Source: Edolisoma coerulescens (taxonomy: Eukaryota > Chordata > Aves > Passeriformes > Campephagidae). Taken from it: DNA of 64,000 nucleotides. The position numbers were made by a program, and so were the translations under genes. The stretch is from the NCBI GenBank assembly GCA_013397115.1, contig VWZW01004119.1:310001-374000 (forward strand). The letters run 5' to 3'. Below the pieces are notes generated by a model. The model saw nothing but the letters and a program-made list of their open reading frames with translations, did not search any database and had not been told where the DNA came from. Positions 1-11,905 of this stretch are shown piece after piece; position 1 is the first letter of the stretch; the number at the start of each line of letters is the position of its first letter.

Positions 1-1575
1 TGCATCATATTTATCACAGACAAATCAAGCCCTATTCAGAAGATAATAATGACACAGTAATTGGACCAGTAATTGGTTCAGGATGATTCAATATTGTACT
101 AATAATCATAAATACAACTGCCTCCTGCTTTGGTACAAGGCTGACACTATATTATAGATTGGATTTGGTGCAATAAATATCCATGAACTGGGTCCAGTAG
201 TGCCCAGGTCTTTAGTTCAACTGCCTTAGTAAATAACAGGTATCTAATAATGCATCCTACATGAGCAATCATTCCTGGAGGGAAACACAGGGAATGCTGC
301 TTCTTCCTGCATCTGGGAATGGCTGGAAGAGGCATCCTGACAGCAATGCTTCTTTTGGCTCCTTATTTTAAGCATTGCCGTTTGCCTCAGAGATGTTTCC
401 TCTCCAGGTAAACCTGGTCATGCTCAGAGCCACTTGTAAAGTAGATCTGTGTGGTTAAAAATCTTGCTTTTCTTTGGCTTTTCACTTGTTTGTTTGCATT
501 CCTGGCAACGGGATAAATGGCACGCTCCAAGGAGGCACAGTTTTCCAAAAAATGCTCAGAATCTGCCCCCAAACCCTCCAGGGAGAAACAGGAAGATGGG
601 CAAGGTAACCCAAAAATAGGCACCCCAAACTCCACAGCAGGCAGGGCATACACACAGTGTGGTTTGTCCCCAGTGGGCCATGGACTTCTGGGGATGGCCA
701 CTGATGAGCCCCCATGGGCCACGAGACCCCAGCAAAACCCTGGAATCTCCTGGGTTCATGTTCTCCACAGAAATCAGTACTGCTGTTCCTTGCTTTAACT
801 CTGCCTTTTTCCTGCATTTCCCATACTTTCCCTGTCTGATCCAGGGCACCACCATCCAAAGTGAGGGATTTTCCTTGCTCCCTGCTGCCTGCCTGGCACC
901 ACGGGGTTCTTACTGCAGCATTTTGGCAAGCCACGCTTCCTATTCCAAATGGGAATGGTTTTCTCTTATAAAACCTAGGATTTTTTTTGCTTAGGAAAAC
1001 ACCTATTGAAAATAATAATGATAAAAAAGCCTTTTTTGATTCCTTACTCTCACTGAATGTGACATGTGAGACTTAGGTCAGAGCTCCCCAAACACAGGTA
1101 GTCCAAAATAAAAATACTTATTAAAAAAGTGCTTATATTCATATTTCAGCAGTTAAAAAGAGATGACAGCATTTCAAAGACTCCACAACTTCATTGGATT
1201 TCACCTGGAGCTTTGACCACAATTTTCCAGGGTGTCCTGATATGATTTGAGCACCTGCTTAGTTTCACATTATCACGATTTCCTTATCATGTTAATTAAA
1301 GCATTACTTATGGTACTACATAAATTAGCATAGTGGTATCCAGCTTTAAACTACTTTTTTTTTTCCTCTGTGCATGAACACAGAATTTTTAGGAATATGA
1401 CAATATAGAAGTGAAGTATGGGAGTAGATATAGGAATTTAGAAAACGTTGAATTTTAAATTTATTTCCTTTCTTGACTCCTGTGAGGAGCGGGGAGATTG
1501 GAAATCTAAAGAAGCAAACACCAGGGCCTGGTGGCAAAGGGCAGCTGGTAGGAGGTGGCAGCCCTGTGGCCAATT
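1..1575. other. Unique non-coding DNA, left edge
   Basis: I see no gene here. Open frames of 93 to 150 codons overlap one another on both strands between about 390 and 1000. That is expected from a moderately GC-rich stretch with few stop codons, and none resembles a known protein. A short direct repeat of CAGTAATTGG (twice, 12-bp spacing) lies at about 55-76. No CR1 or SINE remnant is recognisable. The block at about 480-960 is more GC-rich than its surroundings and could be an old, unrecognised insertion. Confidence 0.6.
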
Positions 1576-1875
1576 GCTTGTTTATCGAGGGTTGATAAAG
1601 TGAGACATGGAGCACAAACCCACTCCCGTGGCATTTAATGATAGTTGTGAAAATCGGCCCCGTCACCGCCGCATTCAGCACGCGCTCGCAGACCCGCGGC
1701 ACGGCTCCCTCGCCAGCGCCGGCGCCTTTCAGAGGGAGCCAAAAGGGAGTGGAGCCTCATTATCCCCAAAACAATGATCCTTATTCACCAGAGACAGAAA
1801 CTTGCTTTTCATCGGTGCATTGTACGGCGCGGAGCTGGAATAGAGATAACACAGCCCCTTTATCACCAGGAGAAA
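1576..1875. promoter_or_regulatory. Candidate regulatory patch with CpG-dense core
   Basis: The core at about 1650-1730 carries roughly fourteen CpG dinucleotides in 80 bases, whereas the surrounding kilobases are almost CpG-free. A second small cluster (three CpGs) is at about 1825-1831. WGATAR motifs, the GATA-factor site, occur at 1592-1597 and 1844-1849 and, on the minus strand, at 1860-1865. Retained CpGs plus clustered sites fit an unmethylated enhancer or a small orphan CpG island. Enhancer activity is inference. A GC-rich insertion is the alternative. Confidence 0.35.
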
Positions 1876-2880
1876 AGCTCAGGGTCCATGCTCCTGGCTT
1901 GGAAGGATGCCCTCAGCAGCCTACACCTGTGCATTAGTAAGGATTTACCTCTTTTCCCTTAAATGCTCTGTCCTGGATGGAGGAGCAGGCAGGCCCAGGT
2001 GCCAGCCCAAGGTGGACAGTGTGATGCTGACACCTGACTCCACTTCTCCTTGATGCTCCACCCCTCTGGCTGCCACCTCCACCCCAAAACACAGCACCTG
2101 GAGGGAAGGAGGGATGTGAGGAATGCAGGCAGAAGAAGAGACAACTCACGTTGCAGGAGGTACTTAGGGAAACCTTTGAAGACTACACTACAGCAGAGCA
2201 GCCCTGGCATGGGCGCTAAGGCTGAAACCAATCTGTACAAATGGAATTCCATGGCAGAATGGCACCAGGGGACCAGTTCCCTCTTAACGGAGTCAAAGGG
2301 ATGGAGCCCAAGCACGCCAGTGAGGTGGAAACCAGGGGAAGACACACAACACCGAACCATCCCTTTTAATTTTTTTTTTCCCTTGGTGCTCCATCCCCAA
2401 GCCATTTTTTTTCCCTTTTGCCTGAGTCTCTCTTACCTTAGCCTTGTGCAGGGAGGAGGGAAAGGTGAGAAGACAGGAGAGCTATCGCTGTGCACAGCCA
2501 GGCAGGCAGGCAGCAGAGGTAGATGAACAGAATGTGTTGAAAGCATCATGATCCAGCGCCAGGAAATAACAGTTAGCATATCCCTGAATGACATTTACAG
2601 GAAACCTATGTTTCCTTTTCAGGGCCATAAGCTTCAACAAACTGGTGTGTTCAGTCAGCCCTTCCCCATGTACAGTATGGATGCCACAATTTTCTCAGCA
2701 TATGCTCAGCTGCGTCCTTCTGATGGCATCCATGTTGGCGCCTTTCCATCTATAGGCATGGAGGGATGTCTTCATCTTCTGCAGGAGTCTGGGGCTACTG
2801 CCAAAGGCAGGGATCCAAGCACCGCAGGCAAGGAAAGTGGATCATTTTGGTTCCTGAATAAGGATTAGGCTTTGCAACAC
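1876..2880. other. Unique non-coding DNA
   Basis: No gene or recognised repeat is supported. Open frames on both strands (up to 158 codons) overlap at 1960-2530, share no recognisable domain and look like chance. Short T-rich runs occur at about 2370-2415. Confidence 0.6.
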
Positions 2881-3135
2881 CTGAGCAGTGAAAATCCTGC
2901 AGAGCCTTGGTGGCCGGAGCCAGGAAACGCCGCGGTTCTGTGGAATATTGCTGAGCCGAGCCCTATTTAACCAAGGTGAATGTTTGCTGAAGAGCAAATT
3001 AGAGGGGATTTAGGAAACAAATGGCAAATAGGCAGCCACATGTGATGTCCGTATAAAAGCTCCGATGGGTTTGGCTCTGATGTTTTCTCAACATGTGATA
3101 GATAACGCCTTCGTTATCTTAACTCTCTTCCAGCC
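2881..3135. promoter_or_regulatory. Candidate enhancer with E-box/GATA cluster
   Basis: About nine CpGs are retained over 230 bases. The right half contains an E-box (CATGTG at 3092-3097) followed closely by WGATAR sites at 3096-3101 and 3100-3105, with an opposed site at 3114-3119. E-box plus GATA composites are known from vertebrate GATA/TAL1-type enhancers. Whether this one is used is inference. The spacing here (nearly abutting) differs from the classic composite of about 8-10 bp. Confidence 0.35.
3100..3119. repeat. Perfect inverted repeat containing paired GATA sites
   Basis: The arms AGATAACG (3100-3107) and CGTTATCT (3112-3119) are exact reverse complements separated by the four bases CCTT. 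Each arm contains one AGATAA site, so two GATA sites face each other 14 bp apart (start to start). Confidence 0.85.
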
Positions 3136-4835
3136 CTCACCTGAGGAAAAACAACACAGCCTTCACTCCAAGAACTCCTTTTCTTGTGTGAGGCAAAGAT
3201 CCCTTTGATCTTTTGTTATATATGCTGAGGAACCCAGTTACACACCATTCTAAGAACCAACACTAGTCAAATCCCTTTATTATTTACTACTTTATTTTTA
3301 ATCACAAACAGAAAAAAAAAATCCTTCTATTTTCCCCCTGAAGCTTATCCATTTCTTGTCTTTTCAGAGTATGGGCCAAAATGTACTTTTCTGACTGGAG
3401 AAAGGAGGATTTCACTGAAGTAAACAGGATACCCAGAATTAAGGGCAGGATTTTGTCTACACACCGTTTTATCCAATCTACATTTATCGTCTCTAATACA
3501 CTTAGGAGAGAAGAAGGGAATTTATTTGGATATTAAATGGCCCTGGAAATCATTCTCAACAAGGAATAAAACATTCCCTTTACATAAAATCACATTATAG
3601 AAAAAGTGTTCAAGTTAATTTAAGGGAAAAATTTAGAAAACAAAAGCCAAGTCACAGCCACACACACACACACAAACTTGCCTCGCTCCTGCTTGGGGAA
3701 GAGAACTGAAATATTTCCTCTCCTCCTCTCTGGCCAGCTCGTTTTACAGAAATGAGAAGGTAACCTTATCGACCAGCAGTGCATAAAAGCCAGGCGTACA
3801 CAAAGCAGGGAGAGGTGGGTGATATAGATGGGAATTAAAAGTGTTTTTATGGCTCTGCACCTGATCAGGAAAAATCTTTTCAGCTCAAACACATGAGAGT
3901 TGTCTCCTACTCTTAAGCCGTTTTTCACCTCTTTCTTCAAACACGTGCTTTAACCAAAGAAATGATGACAACACATGGCTAATTAACAACAAAGAATAAT
4001 TGAACTATGGCTCTAACTATCTACCTTTAAATCAAAGGAAGAAGGCAACCAATACTAAAATTTAATCTGTCCTCTGGGGCTGGAGACAGCTTACAGGTTC
4101 AAGTCAGATAGCAAATGTAGCTAAATGGCAGTCAGAAAAGATCATGTGACTGGGGGCTAAAAACTAATTAATCTCCATAAAGCTGTAAGTGAGGTAGGTA
4201 AGATGACTTGAAATCTGATTACATTATTGCATTTAAGGAGGGAAAATGCAGCATGTATTTTTCATGTTGATTTTAACCACCTGAGCCCTTAATGACATTT
4301 GGTACCTTGAAAGAAAACTCATATTTCATTTATATTTTAAAAGACTTACAAAGATGCTATTGTCATCCACACAGAATTTACAAATTTAGTCTAAATAATG
4401 CTGCTATGAATCACAGGGAGTGCATTTCTAAACTTTTTTTTCTGGTGTCAACCAGAAGATTCCATGTAACTATGGGAAGCCATAAAGCCAATCATTTAAC
4501 AAAAGCTGAAATAAATCTAAGGGAAAAAATAATTTTACTATGTGCTCAAATAGAGGAGGGAAAAAAAGACCCTGCATTCTAACTGACTGCTGAGGATGCA
4601 TGTGCATTGCTCCTCTGATTTGTAAACAATCTCCAACGCTAATTTTTGAATTAGTGGGAACACAGCATTGATTATGATTTCTATTATTTATAAATTGCTA
4701 CACAGAAAAAATAACAAACAAGAAAAACCCAGGCAAACAAAAAATTCCAGGTGGGTGGGAGACCTCAAATTGATGAATTTAGTCAAATTATGCATGGAAT
4801 TGACACACTTAAATGTAATATTTTTAATTGAGTAG
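3136..4835. other. Unique AT-rich non-coding DNA
   Basis: No gene is supported. A possible trace of a fossil repeat ending in a GGGCAGGATTTTG-like motif lies at about 3412-3460. It recalls old amniote elements but is too short to classify. The rest is unique AT-rich sequence with a CA microsatellite. Confidence 0.6.
3657..3675. repeat. (CA)n microsatellite
   Basis: An uninterrupted run of CA dinucleotides, about nine units, in otherwise unique DNA. Confidence 0.9.
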
Positions 4836-5111
4836 GACAGATGTTAGAATACAAGATGGGAAAAGAGAAAATGGCCTCAGGTTTCTCCAGAAGAGGTTCA
4901 GGTTGGATATTAGGAAAAATTTCTTCCCTGAAAGGGGGGTTAAGCATTGGAACAGGCTGCCCAGGGCAGTGGTGGAATCACCAGCCCTGGAAGTGCTCAA
5001 AGCACGCGTAGATGTGGCATTTTGTGACACGGTTTAGTGGGCATGGGGGGGTTTGGTCAAAGGGGGAAAACTTGGTCTTGGAGGTTTTTTCCAACCTTAA
5101 TGATTCTGTGA
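4836..5111 (+). mobile_element. CR1 LINE 3' fragment (older lineage)
   Basis: Sense-oriented CR1 copy that keeps the 3' part of ORF2 and the 3' untranslated tail. The ORF2 tail reads RFRLDIRKNFFPERG..HWNRLPR..VVESPALEVLKARVDVAF, a typical C-terminus of the CR1 endonuclease/reverse-transcriptase polyprotein. The tail motif GGTTTAGTGGGCATGG and the end TTCCAACCTTAATGATTCTG fit CR1. Only about 275 bases of a full-length element of roughly 4.5 kb remain, the usual 5' truncation from incomplete reverse transcription. It cannot be autonomous. Confidence 0.92.
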
Positions 5112-6853
5112 GCGGAAAGGAAGAGAGAGGGAACAGAAAACTGCAGCCACGTACCAAGCTGAAACCAACCCTGAAGTTAATTTTGGAGGTTTTAGTCATG
5201 GCTATGGACCGCTGTGCATAATCTCTGCTGCTTGTGCAGCAGCACCCATGTTAATATTACAGACTGGAAAACACCGCAGACACACCAAAAAAAAAAGATA
5301 AGACAAACCTCAAAGCAGAGGCATTATCAGACTCAATGGCATGTTTTGAGATTCAGCACCAGCAGTACCTGACAGCCTGTGCAGGGGGCTGAGACAGGGA
5401 CAGTTTTACGTGGTAAAAACCTGTACTTTTAAAATGTTCGTAAAATTCTTGATATACACTGCTGAACAAGTATATAGTGGCAATAAATAAACAGTATTTA
5501 ACTTAACAAGCACACGTTTATAGGTACAATAATGGCATTTTGCACTTCTGCAACATCTTTGATCCCAGAATTTCTGAGTCCTTTGCAAGGATTAATTAAT
5601 TAAGCTTCAACACGCCCCTGCACCAGATGTCATTAAAATACTTTTTATGGCCTACAAATTCTACGAAAGATACGCTTGTATTTCATGTCTTATTGTGCCT
5701 CCTACCCAAAGCAATTACTTTTCTCCTCACTTGGCTGTGTGGTGGACAGGAAATGATGGAGGGGTCCTCCTGCCCCCTTGGGCTGGGAGATTCCCTGGTA
5801 ACTCTGAGTCTCTTCTTGATGGTCAGGAAATTCAGGAGGTTCATGCCTCTGTGAATTTGGGGGGGTTCATGCCATGCACCCTTCCCTCAAGCAGCTTTGC
5901 CTGTCTTGCTCCTAAAGCCTCAGATTTTCCTTCCCCGCCTCCTGTGTTGCTCTTTGCTATGACTGATCTCCCTGAAATGCTCAAGGATTTTGCAATTTTG
6001 CTATTTAGAGTTAGGAAGACATTTTTCCCACATGGTGAAACTGCCATGTGGCTGCAAAGTGCCCCCACACCCCCCCCTTCCCCTGCTTTTTCTCTCAGGA
6101 ACCAAATCATTACACTTCTTACATCTTTATTCCCGGTTTTGCCAGAACCCAACATGAATTACAGTTCAAACCCTACTTGCGAGTGATTTAAGGTAGAGCA
6201 ACTTGGCAGTAAAAGTTGCAGGGTGAGAGCGTGTGTTTGTAAAGTCTGGCACAGATGGATGCACCTCCTTGCATGAACCCTTAGCCTCCATGGGAAAAGA
6301 CAGAACATGGGAATCGGCTCCCAAACCTCATCCTCTGCTTATCACGCTTATCTGGAACTGGCAGTGCATCCTTTCCTGGACTGTGATTAGTGAAAAACTC
6401 CCACACGGAGCAAAGTTTGGCTCTATGGCTTATTAGACTTAGGAGAAGTCACGCAGGCAGCTGAATTAAAGATTTTATTGCTGTTGGGCTCTTCCTAACA
6501 CTTCCTTCTCTTTCCTCCTGCTTCCAGGTACTTAATGAGATCACAGTGCTTGTGAAGATGTTGATTCAAAACTCTTCTCTACCTTATTTATTATTTACAG
6601 AAACAGGTTCTTTCTACTGTCCAGCAGACAAATTTGGCCAATGAGCTCAATTACTGGACGTGCACATCACCTCCTAAAAACACACCTGATGATATTTTAA
6701 TGTCACTTATATCAGCCAGCCTTAGGCTGATTGTCTCTTGTCCTGTGTATATTTTATCCTGGAGATAAAACACTTATAAGGAGCTTATAAAAGTATGGAG
6801 ACTGACTTTTTAAACAGGCAGATAGTTAGAGGACAAGGGGAAGTGTTTCTGAA
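5112..6853. other. Unique non-coding DNA
   Basis: No gene or clear repeat. An open frame of 179 codons at 5647-6186 overlaps one on the opposite strand in a C-rich stretch and has no recognisable domain. A short A run lies at about 5287-5296. Confidence 0.6.
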
Positions 6854-6932
6854 CTAGAGGGGGGAGATCTAGATTAGATGTTAGGAGGAAATTCTTGACT
6901 GGAAGATATTAGGACAAGTTGCCCAAATTCCT
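6854..6932 (+). mobile_element. CR1 LINE remnant, short
   Basis: The wording GGGGAGATCTAGATTAGATG followed by TTAGGAGGAAATTCTTGACT matches the late ORF2 segment of CR1 (RFRLD.RRKFL in sense). Both sides decay quickly into unique sequence. It is a degraded internal scrap without the 3' terminal repeat. Confidence 0.7.
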
Positions 6933-8724
6933 CAAAGCACCAGGAGAAGGATCTCCTTGAGACTCACCAGCCACATTAATTCTGGTGGCAAAATAACCCT
7001 CCCAGAGGGACAGGTCTGTGGGCTGTGGCCACCGGTGGTTTGGTGACACACTTACACAGCTATCCAGGACGTTTTTACCATCCCACTGGTAAATCATAGG
7101 CTCTCACCTAGCCAGTGTCTCCTGACATTTCCTGACCTATGCAATTAGTATAGGCCCTCAGTGGTGGGCACAGTCTGAGAGTTCCCTTTACCTGAACTAT
7201 GTTTTTTCTGCTGTAGGAATGGCTGTCTTGTGCTACCCTCCAGACTCCGAGCACAGACCATGTCACCACTCCTTCTTTTAGCAGATGTGCTCTCTGTCAG
7301 GAGCTGCAGCTCTCCCTCAGACTCAGCACTTCCTCTGTCACTGTACTCGCTTATTCAGGCCATAAAGAGCAACTGTCTGACCAGTGGACAGACACAGCTC
7401 AAAGCATGGGTTTGTTTGGCTTTTCTATAGCCCTGTGCCATAATGTTTTGTCACGCGAGGTCTCGTGCCAGCTACTTTCGAGAAAAGCCCTGCTGACCAG
7501 CATCGAGCAGAGCCTGTTCCTTAAAAAAGGTACTTTGTGCATTCCCTTTTGGAGGAAATTAGCTTGTTCCTTCCACAGGGGAATGGGATTGAATCTCTGG
7601 GCCAGACTTCAGATTCCTGACATAATTCTCCACCTACTCAACAACAGAATGAGCATGTTCCCAACACGGTTCGAGGACGTTGCAAGTTCCATGTGCCTAC
7701 AAGAGAGTAAGAAAGGCAGGACTTCCCATAGAAGTGTATTTTCCTTAAGAGAAGAGAATGCTTTAAAAATAAACCATGATCTTACCTTTTTCAGGTCACT
7801 TAGATAATGTAGCTGAGTCCAGCTGGGCTGAAGAAGTATTTGTGCCATACGGACGTTGATACCACAGCTCTGTGTGCTTAAATATTTAATTCCACTAAGG
7901 TACTGTACAACCAAAATACCTTGGCTTAATTTAGGTTGCATCTGGAAACATGTCATTTGAGATGCCAAGAGGTAGCTTTCTAATTTTTTCCTTCTCTCTT
8001 CTCATAAATCTACAATTTCTACTCCCAAGTTTAAAGCGTGTAAAAATTCAACTTTTTTTTTTTGGATAGAAAGATAATGTTGTAATCCAAGGGTTGGCTC
8101 TTGGTCTGGACAGTCCTTGGTTTTACATACTGGAGGCAAAACATGAGATACAAATCTATCTGAAGGCTCTTTAATAAGAAAGATGGCAAGTAAATTCTGG
8201 TTTAATATGAAAACCAATTCAACTATTAATCACGATTGCAGATAATTCCTAATGTGGCATGATATCATTCAATTTCCAAAAACCAGAGGAAGTGACAGCA
8301 CGCATTTTCTTGAACCCACGTAATGATATCATGCAAAGAAATCCTTTCTAACCATTTCTGTGCACAGGTCATAAATTACCAATCAGACACATAGATCCCC
8401 CTTTAATATTTTAAAGTCTCATTTTTGTGCATTCTTTTCTCTGGTTCATGCTTTGTCTTAACAAATACGCTTGGCCGTAATGAAAATAAACTTGCTGAAG
8501 TCTCTGTGGCCTGAGACAAGCTATAACACATTTCTGCACCACGGGGTGGGCTCATGGGATACCTACTGAGAAAATGCATCCCCTCTGCGCATGCCCAGAC
8601 TATTAAAATGAATTGACATGTTAATGCTGACAGGAAAAGAGCACAAGAGAGCTTGCTAAATTACTGCTCAGTCAGGCACTAGGAATTCCTGAGTGGCTAA
8701 CTCCTGAGCAAAACCTGCAGCAAG
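6933..8724. other. Unique non-coding DNA
   Basis: No gene is supported. The largest open frames (133 and 119 codons, opposite strands, 7406-7968) overlap and match nothing known. A T run occurs at about 8052-8062. Confidence 0.6.
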
Positions 8725-8829
8725 GAGACAAGGAGGAAGAAAAAAAAAAAAGAGAGAGAGAGAGGAAGAAATGAGAAGGAGGGAAAAAAAAAGGGGAGAA
8801 AAAAAAAAAAGTGGGTGAAAAAAAGAAAC
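8725..8829. repeat. Polypurine tract (A/G low complexity)
   Basis: About 100 bases are almost all purine on the plus strand: runs of A broken by GA repeats and short G runs. It is strand-asymmetric enough to adopt triplex-type structures and is prone to length polymorphism and assembly error. Confidence 0.9.
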
Positions 8830-10917
8830 TTTATTGTCCAATGCAACAAAACAAACAAACAGTAAGGGTTTGTCATGTTAGTAATGCACCTACTCATAAA
8901 TCATATGGATTTTAATCATACCTGCCACCTCAGCCTGCTTCTCCCCTGAGAAATTGTTTTCTTTTGCTCCCTCCTTCACTCGCTTTCAATTATCTGGAAG
9001 CTGTTTCTCCTGTTTATTTATTTATCTAAAGTTCACATACAGTATGCATGCACAAATTTCCTCTGGGGGCCTGAGCCCAGGCAGATCATACAGGGATGCG
9101 GTGGAGCGTGGCAGCTAAACATCTCAGATGAATGTACTCAGCCTCCGAAAACCTGCTTTGGACCTCGGTGACAAGAGGAGGGGAGGACAGAAAGTAATTA
9201 GTGTGTGTACAATGATGGATTATGGCTTAATATTCAGGCATTTCACCTTTGCACTGTTATAGGTAGGCCCACAAGATGACAAACGAAGTCCACATTCTTG
9301 CCAGTGAGGGAAAAAACAGACGGAAAGGGGGGAAAATAAAAGTCCCACTGGATTTTCACCCCTTTAGCTATGTCCTCTGTTCAGTGAACAAATTGCCTTG
9401 GTTGTTTTAGTTACCTTTCAGACCTTTTACAGTTTGGAAGATGCCAGATATATGCACACGTGCATCCATGAGAAACCTGAGGGGCAGCTGCTCGGTGAAT
9501 TTCTGACAAGCTGGCACAATAATGTTTTTATGTCTCACAGCTTCTATATGTAACTTTAGTACTACAGAGCAACTCACTCTTTCAAATTTTAAGGAGAGAG
9601 TGAACTGCCAGTGACCTTTTCTCAGCTCTGGGAGGTGAGTGTACAGCACAGATCCATCACGAGAGGAAGATCTTATAGACAACTTTAGGGGAAAAAAGAA
9701 AAAAGCATCATTTTTGCAAGCCAGATTGAAGGAAAAATAGATGAGGAGAGTTCAATGAGGAGTTACAACTACAGCTTAAATAGAGTTTTAACTCCAAAAA
9801 TGAGTTTAGAGTCTAACTGAAGCTCTGTATGTGTATTAGGTCTATGGTGGCTTTTTCAGGAGCGTTTGGAACTATAGTTGCTATGCAGGGTATTGCTCAA
9901 GTAAAGGAACATCTAGACAGCTCTCCCGTTTGGAACACTTGTAGAAATTAAATGGATCACATGCAGTTTGACATTTTGCAAAATAAAAGAATAATTGGGG
10001 CACCGTATTGTTTTTGCCTTTTAAAGAGAAGAGTCAGGCTCACCCCGTGGAGCTTAGCTGGAACCGGGATCTGGAATCTGGGTCCGGATTTCTTCCCCCC
10101 ACTGCTTTCTCAGAAAACTTCTGATGCTCCAGTTAACCCTTGCAGCACCACACACTTCCCTCTGGATATTTAATACACCTCTAGCCTGATATTTTGAAGT
10201 AGTGAGAACTTATTTAGTCAAATTCATATGAGGGGAGGTGGTTCCCTGCTATGGCAGATTCTGCAGTTCAATATTTCCCTCTGAAGGCCATGACCTGGTT
10301 ATGAGACAAGTCCTGTGCTTCATGTCCTCTGAATAAAGACTTTTTGGAGGAATTCATCTGCCTGCCAAGGTGAGGGGTGGGGTGAGAGCGGGTTTCTCAG
10401 AACCCCCACCCTCCCCTGCGAAAGCCAAGGAGCTCACAGACTTTCACACGTTTTTTTTATTCCTGTGCAAACTCTGACAAAAACTGAAAACCTTGAGATC
10501 AAGGGGTTTCTGGTGTCCTGTGGTGCTTCAGCCCTCTCACATAAATCAAGTTCATGCTGTGGTCAGAGCAGATTGTTCACCAACTGAGGAGCCACAAACA
10601 CTTATGTGTGTGCCATCTTTTAAACATTTCAACAGCCCCGTTAAATGTTGTCGCATAAGCTAAAAATTAACCGTGAAGGCACACTTTTTCTCACATTCAC
10701 CACAGCTGAGCCTGAAACCAAATCCCAGATGTTCCCAACAAAAGCCATCTTGAATCACTGCTTTCCAGAAAAGTGTTTCAAAGAAATCCGAGGAGGTGTC
10801 CCTTGTCCCGATTTCATGGACGCTGCCAGGGGCTGCAGTGGCATTGAGGGACCTTCAGTCCAACCCACGTTTAGTCCAACTCAGGACAGCCACTGTCATA
10901 GCTCTATACAAGAAAAG
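8830..10917. other. Unique non-coding DNA
   Basis: Nothing beyond unique sequence is seen. Small open frames (73 to 94 codons) are scattered on both strands without recognisable content. Confidence 0.6.
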
Positions 10918-11240
10918 ACTTTGGGGTAACCTAATTGTGGCCTTCCAGTACCTGAAGGAAACCTAGAGGAAAGATGGAGACTGTTTACAAGGGCCTGGAA
11001 TGATAGGACAGGGAGGAACAAATTCAAACTGAAACAGAGAAGGTTTAGATTAGCGATTAGGAAGGAATTCTTCCCTGTGAGGGTGGGGAGGCCCTGGCAC
11101 AGGCTGCCCAGAGAAGCTGTGGCTGCCCCTGGATCCCTGGAAATGTCCAAGGCCAGGTTGGACAGGGCTTGGAGCAGCCTGGGGTAATGGAAGGTGTCCC
11201 TGCCCAATGGCAGAGGGTGGAACAAGATGAGCAAAGAGTC
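10918..11240 (+). mobile_element. CR1 LINE 3' fragment with ORF2 tail
   Basis: Sense copy beginning near the CR1 phrase CCTAATTGTGGCCTTCCAGT. It keeps an uninterrupted ORF2 C-terminus of about 55 residues (FKLKQRRFRLAIRKEFF, then PWHRLPREAVAAPGSLEMSK) ending at a natural TAA near 11193. The tail runs to the GTCCCTGCCCAATGGCAG segment, but the terminal CCATTCTATG repeats are missing, so the copy has lost its extreme 3' end. The next CR1, 390 bp downstream, lies in the opposite orientation. Confidence 0.93.
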
Positions 11241-11625
11241 TGTTTCCCTCTGTCCCTCTGAGTCACCTGAGCCAGAACATATCACAGGTGGTTTCCTGTG
11301 ATCACAACTTGGTTTTGCAAAGCCACGAGCACTTTCTGCCTGTGGCGTCTCCCACCTGAAGATCAAAGCCCTGAATGTGTGCAGTTCACCCAGAAATGCC
11401 ATCGTCCTTGGTATAAATGACATATTGCACATTTGGTACAACTTTCATTTCAATGTGTATTTTTGTTTGCAATCTCAGATATCAAAGAAAGCCAAGCTAA
11501 CAAAAGCCAGCTTGTAAACCCATTCAAGTGGAGTTTTCCATGGTTTACAGAAACCAACCCATGATTGACTTTATTTAAATCTCTGGGTGCATAAAAGGCT
11601 GCAGGTTGTCAGAGTAAGACAGAAG
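11241..11625. other. Unique spacer between two opposed CR1 copies
   Basis: About 385 bases of unique sequence with no recognised feature. The open frame of 181 codons on the minus strand at 10896-11441 runs through the neighbouring CR1 antisense and is not a gene. Confidence 0.6.
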
Positions 11626-11905
11626 CATAGCATCATAGAATTGCTCAAGTTGGAAAAGATCTTTAAGATCACCGAGTCCATCCATTCCCCAGCACTGCCA
11701 AGGCCACCACTAAACCATGTCCCCAAGTGCCACATCAACACAGCTTTTAGATCCCTCCTGGGAAGGGGACTCCACCACTGCCCTGGGAAGTCTGTTCGAA
11801 TGTTTGACCACCTTTACTGTAAAGAAATTTTTCCTAATATCCACCTAAACCTCCCTTGGCGCAACTTGAGGACATTTCCTCTTCTCCTGCTCCCATCAGT
11901 GGCAA
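11626..11905 (-). mobile_element. CR1 LINE 3' fragment, antisense (older lineage)
   Basis: Read on the minus strand this is a CR1 3' end: terminal ATTCTATGATGC-like repeats at the left, then the complement of the GGTTTAGTGG and GATGTGGCACTT tail segments, then a decayed ORF2 tail. It matches the lineage of the copy at 4836-5111 rather than the one at 10918. It is 5'-truncated at about 280 bases. Confidence 0.9.

Noticed and set aside
387..994. Cluster of six overlapping open frames on both strands
   Set aside because: Simultaneous openness in many frames reflects low stop-codon density; no frame is favoured and no family is recognised.
4098..4112. Second tRNA-like B box (GGTTCAAGTC)
   Set aside because: No A box or SINE body around it.
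5647..6186. Open frame of 179 codons, plus strand
   Set aside because: C-rich stretch open on both strands; no recognisable protein.
10896..11441. Open frame of 181 codons, minus strand
   Set aside because: It is the antisense of the CR1 copy at 10918-11240 plus flank.
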